A stretch of 12,367 nucleotides of DNA, taken from contig NZ_ML142881.1 in assembly GCF_004138495.1 (NCBI RefSeq), positions 15,614 through 27,980 of the forward strand, given 5' to 3'. This stretch comes from Phytoactinopolyspora endophytica. GTDB taxonomy: Bacteria > Actinomycetota > Actinomycetes > Jiangellales > Jiangellaceae. The notes under the pieces were generated by a model. The model was not told the DNA's origin, ran no database searches, and worked only from the letters and a program-made list of their open reading frames with translations. Positions 7,930-12,367 of the stretch are shown one piece after another (position 1 is the stretch's first letter; each line of letters opens with the position of its first letter). The position numbers and the translations under genes were made by a program.

Positions 7930-8406
7930 TCAATCTGTCGGCGCATCGGGCTTCTGCCCAGGGCTGCGCCTGGCGGCGTTCGTCGTCATCGGTGCGCTCC
8001 ACATCAGGACGTAGCAGCCCGGGATCGGAGGAGGCGCGTTCTCGTGCGCGCTGCGCTGAAACTCCGACGGCGACATACCGACGAGCTCTGTGAACAAGGA
8101 GCTGAACGAACCCAGGCTGGAGAACCCGACGAGATGACACACCTCAGTGACCGTCACGTTGACCGAGCGCAGCAGGTCTTGTGCCCGTTCGACCCGCCGC
8201 CTGGTCAGGAAACGTCCTGGAGTCTCGCCGTAGGCCGCGCGGAACGCGCGGACGAGATGGTAGCGCGAGTACCCGGCCTCGCGCGCAATCCGGTCGAGGT
8301 CGACAGGCTCGGCGTAGCAGCGGTCGATCATGTCTCGGGCACGTCGCACGGCCAGCAGGGTGTTGACCGCGGCGGTGCCCGGCGGCGTCGTCGTCACGAC
8401 GCTCAA
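7930..8406 (-). CDS. AraC family transcriptional regulator, DNA-binding domain only
   Basis: A 158-residue protein, essentially one AraC-type DNA-binding domain with two helix-turn-helix motifs. The first is around 36-57 (LDRIAREAGYSRYHLVRAFR) and the second around 85-107 (VTEVCHLVGFSSLGSFSSLF), followed by the conserved GMSPSEF. There is no N-terminal ligand-binding domain. A Pro-rich C-terminal tail, NAPPPIPGCYVLMW, follows; similar tails occur in actinomycete regulators paired with VOC genes (from memory). The start is uncertain: TTG 8406 forms a TTGA overlap with the stop of the upstream small membrane protein gene, suggesting translational coupling. GTG 8397 has GAGG 9 bases upstream and would remove 3 residues. 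It probably regulates the VOC gene that follows, and the trigger is unknown. Confidence 0.92.
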   Translation of the reverse strand: MSVVTTTPPGTAAVNTLLAVRRARDMIDRCYAEPVDLDRIAREAGYSRYHLVRAFRAAYGETPGRFLTRRRVERAQDLLRSVNVTVTEVCHLVGFSSLGSFSSLFTELVGMSPSEFQRSAHENAPPPIPGCYVLMWSAPMTTNAARRSPGQKPDAPTD

Positions 8407-8645
8407 CCTCGTTCTGTGTGCTCCTGGTGACCGCGCATACGCTCCTCGTCGGTGCTGCCGGACTCGTCGAAGTCGATCCGGCGGAGCTGCCTGCGCATAC
8501 TCCGGTACAGGACGAACAAGGCCAGCAACAACGCGATGACGATCCAGAAGCCGAACGAGCCCGCGCTGATGGAGAATCCGCCGTCGTCGTCGGTCCGACC
8601 GTCGCGGAACATTCCCAGGGCTGTTATGACCTCCACGTCACTCAC
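8403..8645 (-). CDS. Small single-pass membrane protein downstream of mca
   Basis: An 80-residue protein with one hydrophobic helix, roughly residues 32-50 (GFWIVIALLLALFVLYRS). It is followed by a basic segment (RRQLRR), which predicts a cytoplasmic C-terminal tail rich in charged residues. The start is GTG 8645, which overlaps the mca stop by 4 bases (GTGA), with GGGGT just upstream. Its own stop overlaps the AraC start in the same way. Its position directly after mca matches Rv1083 of M. tuberculosis, a small hypothetical protein; I recognise it by position and topology, not by a known domain. Function is unknown. Confidence 0.82.
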   Translation of the reverse strand: MSDVEVITALGMFRDGRTDDDGGFSISAGSFGFWIVIALLLALFVLYRSMRRQLRRIDFDESGSTDEERMRGHQEHTERG

Positions 8646-9505
8646 CTTACCCCGGCGAACAGATCGTTTTCAGGCAGGCTGGAGTCGACCAGGGTCCGCA
8701 CCAGCTCGTAATCCTCCGTGGGCCACGCCACTTGGTGCACGTCCAGTGGCACCGCGAACCACGGCCCCTCCGGGTCGATCTGGGTGGCATGCGCCAGCAG
8801 TGCCTTGTCCCGCACGGGGAAGTAGTCGGCACACTCGACCCTGGTGGTGACTCGCCGATCCCATTCCGGGTCAGGCTTCCAGTCCTGCATCCGTTCCGCG
8901 TATGGCGATACCAGACCGCGCCGCTCCATCTCCTCGTGTAGCGCCACGAACCGCTGACGGTGGAATGAATGGTGGTAGTAGAGCTTCCTCGGCTGCCACG
9001 GCACGCCCGCCTCGGGGTGGGCGTCGGCGTCACCTGCAGCGTCGAAGGCTGCGACGCTGACCTTGTGACACATGATGTGATCGGGGTGCGGGTAGCCGCC
9101 GTTCTCGTCGTACGTCGTCATGACGTGCGGACGGAAACGACGCACGATCTCTACCAGAGGGGCCGCCGCCTCTTGTATCGATTGCAGCGCAAAGCAACCG
9201 TCCGGCAGCGGAGGCGGCGGGTCGCCTTCAGGAAAGCCGGAGTCGACGAAGCCGAGCCACTCCTGCTGAACGCCCAGGATCTCCCGTGCGGCGTCCATCT
9301 CCTGCATGCGGATCTTGCCGATGTTCGCGAGCACGTCCGGACGGTCCATGTTCGGGTTGAGAATGGAGCCCCGTTCTCCACCGGTGCAGGTCACCACCAT
9401 GACCTCGACACCCTCGGCCACGTACCGGGCAGTGGACGCCGCTCCCTTGCTCGACTCGTCGTCCGGATGCGCATGCACATGCATCAGCCTCAACGTGTCG
9501 GCCAT
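8642..9505 (-). CDS. mca: Mycothiol S-conjugate amidase
   Basis: Zinc amidase that cleaves mycothiol S-conjugates of electrophiles and drugs, releasing a mercapturic acid for export and GlcN-inositol for mycothiol recycling; cytosolic. The 287-residue length equals the family norm. Zinc-site motifs are visible: AHPDDE at 12-17 (H13, D16) and PHPDH ending at H143. K20 directly after SS fits the lysine said to distinguish Mca from the deacetylase MshB, and TCTGGERGSILNP is the Mca form of the following loop. I chose ATG 9505 with GAGGTG just upstream; the much longer open frame upstream is not protein-like. It is divergent from the DUF4307 gene (177-base gap) and translationally coupled to the small membrane protein downstream. 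Confidence 0.96.
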   Translation of the reverse strand: MADTLRLMHVHAHPDDESSKGAASTARYVAEGVEVMVVTCTGGERGSILNPNMDRPDVLANIGKIRMQEMDAAREILGVQQEWLGFVDSGFPEGDPPPPLPDGCFALQSIQEAAAPLVEIVRRFRPHVMTTYDENGGYPHPDHIMCHKVSVAAFDAAGDADAHPEAGVPWQPRKLYYHHSFHRQRFVALHEEMERRGLVSPYAERMQDWKPDPEWDRRVTTRVECADYFPVRDKALLAHATQIDPEGPWFAVPLDVHQVAWPTEDYELVRTLVDSSLPENDLFAGVR

Positions 9506-9682
9506 GATCACCTCATCAGATTCTGTCCGCGCGCTTCGACACCCGCGCTGCCGGTGCGTGTTACGTCGTCGCCGCGCACGCCACCTGGTAGAGCGCGCAA
9601 CATCGCACTGCCTTCTTCTCAGACACCCTCTTGAGAGACAATAGTGCCGTACCGTCCGTTTACCGCAGCCACCGGAGCCCCT

Positions 9683-10171
9683 GTGCCCGATTCGCCTACC
9701 AGCCAGCGTGATCGCGCCGACGACCACGACCGTGACCGTGACCGTGTCGCACCGGACGACGGGCATACGGCCGGTGGTGAGGACGCCAATCCTTCCGGTG
9801 CGCAGTCCGACGCCGCCCGCAGCGGCGGTCGCCGCCAGGCGATCGCGCTTTCTCTGGTGGCCGTCGTCCTCACGGCCGCCGTCGGGTGGTTCGCGATCGA
9901 CCGGCAGCAGGAGAGCAAGGGCCAGGCCGCGCTCCACTCCTGGGAGGACCCGGCGAACGGAGTGCTGCCGGTCACCATCGAAGTACATCGCGATCCGGAC
10001 ACCGCACTGACGTGTGAGCTGATAGCGGTCGACGATCGGCAGATCATCGTCGGCCAGCTCGACCTGGAGATCCCTGCAGGTGGAGATCGGTCCCAACGCA
10101 TCGATGCTCAGATCCCGCTCCGGGGCGACGGCATCGCTCCCGAGCTGGTCGGCTGCTCGATCAGCGACTGA
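9683..10171 (+). CDS. DUF4307 domain membrane protein
   Basis: A 162-residue protein with a charged, disordered N-terminus (about 1-50), one membrane helix around 53-71 (AIALSLVAVVLTAAVGWF), and an extracytoplasmic beta-rich domain with two cysteines, C111 (TALTCELIAVD) and C158 (ELVGCSISD). This arrangement and its location between mca and greA match the actinobacterial DUF4307 family (Rv1081c in M. tuberculosis); function unknown. I chose GTG 9683 because GGAG lies 5 bases upstream; an upstream in-frame GTG at 9644 lacks a good site. The N-terminus is encoded by a short tandem repeat of the hexamer GACCGT (9728-9745, three perfect units, preceded by one near-copy), giving alternating Asp-Arg. 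The two cysteines could form a disulfide. Confidence 0.88.
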   Translation: MPDSPTSQRDRADDHDRDRDRVAPDDGHTAGGEDANPSGAQSDAARSGGRRQAIALSLVAVVLTAAVGWFAIDRQQESKGQAALHSWEDPANGVLPVTIEVHRDPDTALTCELIAVDDRQIIVGQLDLEIPAGGDRSQRIDAQIPLRGDGIAPELVGCSISD

Positions 10172-10275
10172 GCAACGCAGGCCCGCGGCGATCCGGCCGC
10201 GCCCGAGGGATGACCGCTGGACCCGTCCGGTATCCGCAGAGTGGCCTCTTGTCATCGCCGGAACCCGGGATGACT

Positions 10276-10284
10276 TGCTAATCT
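10276..10284 (+). promoter_or_regulatory. Candidate extended -10 promoter element for greA
   Basis: TGCTAATCT fits the extended -10 pattern TGN-TANNNT, about 110 bases before the greA start. A TTGTCA at 10249-10254 resembles a -35 box, but the spacer of 24 bases is too long, so only the extended -10 supports the call. A transcript from here would include the leader hairpin at 10338-10366. Confidence 0.35.
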
Positions 10285-10337
10285 TGTTGTTTCGCCCCGA
10301 GCTGGACATCTACCGGGCTTCGGCCCGGACGAACACA

Positions 10338-10366
10338 GGACCACACCCATTGTTTGGGTGTGGTCC
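10338..10366 (+). promoter_or_regulatory. Hairpin in the greA 5' leader
   Basis: Perfect 12-bp stem (10338-10349 with 10355-10366), loop TTGTT. It ends 14 bases before the AAGGAG ribosome binding site (10381-10386). No U-tract follows, so it is not an obvious intrinsic terminator. It may stabilise the transcript, attenuate it or act as a binding site. Confidence 0.7.
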
Positions 10367-10394
10367 GACGACTAATAGGCAAGGAGCAGATGCC

Positions 10395-10901
10395 GTGACC
10401 GCTACAAGCGACAATGTCGCCTGGCTCACCCAGGATGCTTACAACCGTCTCCAAGAGGAGCTGGAGCATCTGATGGGACCGGCCCGCGCAGAGATTGCGA
10501 AGCGTATCGACGCAGCCCGCTCCGAGGGCGACCTCTCGGAGAATGGCGGTTACCACGCGGCCAAGGAAGAGCAGGGCAAGCAGGAGGCGCGCATCCACCA
10601 GCTGCAGCAGCTCCTGCAGCGAGCCCAGGTCGGAGAAGCACAGGCCGAGAACGGCGTGGTCGCCGCCGGTATGATCGTCGAGATCAAGTTCGCCGGTGAT
10701 GACGAGATCGAACGTTTTCTCCTCGGGTCCCGGGAGCTCGCCTCGCTCGACGAGTCCGTGCAGCTCGACGTCTACTCGCCACAGTCCCCGCTGGGCGCGG
10801 CCATCAGCGGCCAGAAGGCCGGGTCGACGGTCTCCTACGAGGCCCCGAACGGCCGCGAAGTGACCGTCGAGATCGTCAGCGCCAAGCCCTACACGCCCTG
10901 A
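10395..10901 (+). CDS. greA: Transcription elongation factor GreA
   Basis: Factor that enters the RNA polymerase secondary channel and stimulates cleavage of backtracked RNA. The 168-residue product has the N-terminal coiled-coil domain (about 8-85) and a C-terminal FKBP-like domain (about 90-165). The coiled-coil tip carries ARSEGDLSENGGYHAAKEEQ, with the catalytic-site acids D46 and E49; the usual SENAEYHAAKE is SENGGYHAAKE here, as in other actinobacteria. The C-terminal domain has SPLGAAISGQKAGSTVSYEA. The start is GTG 10395, with AAGGAG 8 bases upstream. It follows DUF4307 on the same strand after a 223-base gap with its own likely promoter and leader hairpin. It ends in a strong hairpin opposite the ABC exporter genes. 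Confidence 0.97.
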   Translation: MTATSDNVAWLTQDAYNRLQEELEHLMGPARAEIAKRIDAARSEGDLSENGGYHAAKEEQGKQEARIHQLQQLLQRAQVGEAQAENGVVAAGMIVEIKFAGDDEIERFLLGSRELASLDESVQLDVYSPQSPLGAAISGQKAGSTVSYEAPNGREVTVEIVSAKPYTP

Positions 10902-10987
10902 CGACCGTGGTCTTGCTCAGCAGAGCGACAAGTCCATACCGGTAGGCGGCGAACGGTAGCCGCCACAGGTAGCGAAGGGCGATCGTA

Positions 10988-11025
10988 GAGAACGGGCCGG
11001 GAGGTATCTCTCCCGGCCCGTTCTC
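10988..11025. terminator. Bidirectional terminator between greA and the ABC exporter genes
   Basis: Perfect 16-bp stem (10988-11003 with 11010-11025) with a 6-base GTATCT loop, between convergent genes and 86 bases after the greA stop. A weaker hairpin (7-bp stem, 11056-11062 with 11069-11075) lies nearer the permease stop and could add termination for that strand. Confidence 0.9.
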
Positions 11026-11099
11026 ATTCGGCTTGAACCTGAAGCCGACGTGCCTGCCGACCTCGAACGGTCGGCGTCACGCTGGTGTCGGCACGCCGG

Positions 11100-11939
11100 T
11101 TACTTGCTGGCGGCCGCCTTGTACTTCCGTACGGCCAGCGGTGCGAACACCACTGTGATCAGCACACACCACAACACTGCCGCCACGACGGGGTGTTGCA
11201 TCGGCCACGCGTCCGAGACGATGATGCTTTCGTTGCCGAACAGGTCTCTGCCCGCGGCCACCATGGCACTGATCGGGTTCCACTCAGCCATCGTCTGGAC
11301 CACCGTGGGCATCGTCTCCGGTGGTACGAAGGCGTTCGACAAGAACACGAGCGGGAACAGCCAGATGAGACCCGCGGAGGCCGCCACCTGCGGATTGCCG
11401 ACGGCAAGGCCGATCAGCGCGCCGACCCAGAGCATGGCGAAGGCGAACAACATCATCAGGCCGACACCGCCGAGGAACGGGCCGATACCGTTGTGCACCC
11501 TCCAGCCCACGATGACGCCGCAGATCATCATGATGATGAGCACGATGAACTGGCTGGCCAAGTCCGCCACGACCCGACCCGCGATGACACCGGAACGCGC
11601 CATCGGCAGCGAACGGAACCTGTCGATCAGGCCCTTGTGCATGTCGTCGGAGAGACCGACACTCGCCGGTGCCACGGCGAAGGCCATGGTCTGGACGAAG
11701 ATCCCGGCCATCAGGTACTCGCGATAGTTCACGCCCTCAACGGGGATCGCCCCGCCGAACACGTAAGCGAACAGCACGACGAACATGATCGGCTGGATGA
11801 ACATGTAGATCTGGGTGTCCGGGACTCGCATGCCACCGCGGATGTTCCGCCACGCGATGACCATCGTGTCCTGCAGCACCTGCTTCATACCCGCGCCCTT
11901 GGGCACCAGGTCCGGCGGGGTCACCTGCACCGTCGTCAC
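11100..11939 (-). CDS. ABC-2 type transporter permease, DrrB family
   Basis: A 279-residue membrane protein with about six hydrophobic segments (roughly 46-62, 79-97, 120-147, 155-180, 185-203 and 250-268). It carries typical DrrB-like features: FIQPIMFVVLFAYVFGGAI, YLMAGIFVQT, the cytoplasmic GLIDRFRSLPMARS loop, and MAEWNPISAMVAAGRDLFGN near the C-terminus. It forms the channel of an exporter with the upstream ATPase. DrrAB members export daunorubicin, glycolipids or other hydrophobic compounds, but the substrate here is unknown. The start GTG 11939 overlaps the ATPase stop by 4 bases (GTGA), with GGGAG 6 bases upstream, so the two are translationally coupled. No biosynthetic cluster is visible next to it, which argues against a dedicated drug self-resistance role. 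Confidence 0.94.
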   Translation of the reverse strand: MTTVQVTPPDLVPKGAGMKQVLQDTMVIAWRNIRGGMRVPDTQIYMFIQPIMFVVLFAYVFGGAIPVEGVNYREYLMAGIFVQTMAFAVAPASVGLSDDMHKGLIDRFRSLPMARSGVIAGRVVADLASQFIVLIIMMICGVIVGWRVHNGIGPFLGGVGLMMLFAFAMLWVGALIGLAVGNPQVAASAGLIWLFPLVFLSNAFVPPETMPTVVQTMAEWNPISAMVAAGRDLFGNESIIVSDAWPMQHPVVAAVLWCVLITVVFAPLAVRKYKAAASK

Positions 11940-12367
11940 TGGACACTCCCTTGCGTCTCGGTACGGTCCTCTGACCCGGCGGCATCACTCGCCGCCTCTT
12001 CTTCGGGCTTGTGACCGGTCAGCTCCAGGAACACGTCATCGAGCGTCGGCCGGCGGAGCGCGATGTCGTCGATGTCCACGTGGTGCTCGTCGAGGTCACG
12101 GATCACTTGCACGAGCCCCTTCGAACCGGTTGTGCTCGGGACCGTCAGCTTACGAGTGTGTTCGTCAACCACACATTGGCCGTCGCTGCCTCGCTGCAGG
12201 ATCTCGACCGCTTGCTGCAGCATCTGCGGGTCGTGCACGACGACTTCGATCCGCTCGCCGCCGACCTTGGTCTTCAGCTCGTCCGCCGTACCTTCGGCGA
12301 TGATCCGGCCCTGGTCGATGACGACGATCCGGTCTGCCAGCGCATCGGCCTCCTCCAGGTACTGGGT
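11936..12367 (-). CDS. ABC transporter ATP-binding protein, DrrA family, N-terminal part outside the window
   Basis: The C-terminal 143 residues of a DrrA-type ATPase, open to the window edge. It begins at TQYLEEADALADRIVVID, the segment after the Walker B region in which the histidine switch position (usually TH or TQ in DrrA) leads into YLEEAD. It continues with GRIIAEGTADELK and the DrrA C-terminal domain, ending PTLDDVFLELTGHKPEE. Walker A, signature and Walker B motifs lie outside the window. The family hydrolyses ATP to drive export by the partner permease, whose start overlaps this stop by 4 bases. An internal GTG at 12238 is not a start; the upstream frame clearly codes. Confidence 0.94.
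   Translation of the reverse strand, partial: TQYLEEADALADRIVVIDQGRIIAEGTADELKTKVGGERIEVVVHDPQMLQQAVEILQRGSDGQCVVDEHTRKLTVPSTTGSKGLVQVIRDLDEHHVDIDDIALRRPTLDDVFLELTGHKPEEEAASDAAGSEDRTETQGSVQ

Noticed and set aside
10249..10284. TTGTCA and TAATCT as a complete -35/-10 promoter for greA
   Set aside because: The spacer is 24 bases, too long for a normal sigma-70-type promoter; only the extended -10 was kept, at low confidence.
8642..10309. 555-codon reading of mca with a long N-terminal extension
   Set aside because: The extension is antisense to the DUF4307 gene; ATG 9505 has a good ribosome binding site and gives the normal family length.
2457..10349. Shared GACCACACC in the phoH2/fumC terminator and the greA leader hairpin
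   Set aside because: Only 9 bases are shared and both lie in GC-rich stems; not enough to call a repeat family.
10390..10398. ATG-CCG-TGA mini-frame overlapping the greA start
   Set aside because: Only 3 bases from the ribosome binding site and two residues long; most likely chance, with GTG 10395 well spaced as the real start.

Overview
The window comes from a high-GC actinobacterium. Three things support this: a mycothiol S-conjugate amidase (mycothiol is restricted to Actinobacteria), a DUF4307 protein, and a short-chain Z-isoprenyl diphosphate synthase of the mycobacterial Rv1086 type. GC-rich codons, frequent GTG/TTG starts and 4-base start/stop overlaps fit. I do not assign a genus. 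Most of the window is chromosomal core. No transposase, phage gene, tRNA, rRNA or CRISPR array is visible.

Layout. (1) 1-593: 3' part of a cis-prenyltransferase gene (+). (2) 594-1054: non-coding, with a long inverted repeat and the leader of the next gene. (3) 1055-2395: PhoH2-type PIN/ATPase protein (+), facing the fumC/DUF255 pair (-, 2544-6050) across a perfect 19-bp hairpin. (4) 6051-6192: divergent promoter region. (5) 6193-7149: copper-type formylglycine-generating enzyme (+), ending in a hairpin. (6) 7230-9505: leftward run of mca, a small membrane protein, an AraC-type regulator and a VOC (glyoxalase-fold) protein. The first three genes overlap by 4 bases at each junction. (7) 9683-10901: DUF4307 membrane protein and greA (+), with a hairpin in the greA leader. 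(8) 11100-12367: DrrAB-type ABC exporter (-), cut by the window edge and facing greA across a 16-bp hairpin.

How the parts relate. greA, DUF4307, mca, a small membrane protein and the DUF255 thioredoxin-fold protein form a block that is also found in Mycobacterium tuberculosis (Rv1080c-Rv1084), in the same relative orientations. Here that block is interrupted between the small membrane protein and the DUF255 gene by three accessory genes: AraC, VOC and the formylglycine-generating enzyme. The resulting neighbourhood is rich in thiol and redox chemistry: Mca (mycothiol conjugates), a CxxC thioredoxin-fold protein, and a copper/cysteine oxidase that needs a thiol reductant. The oxidase also carries a Cys-Cys motif at its N-terminus that resembles an enzyme substrate. 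This is the part most worth following up; a functional link is inference only.
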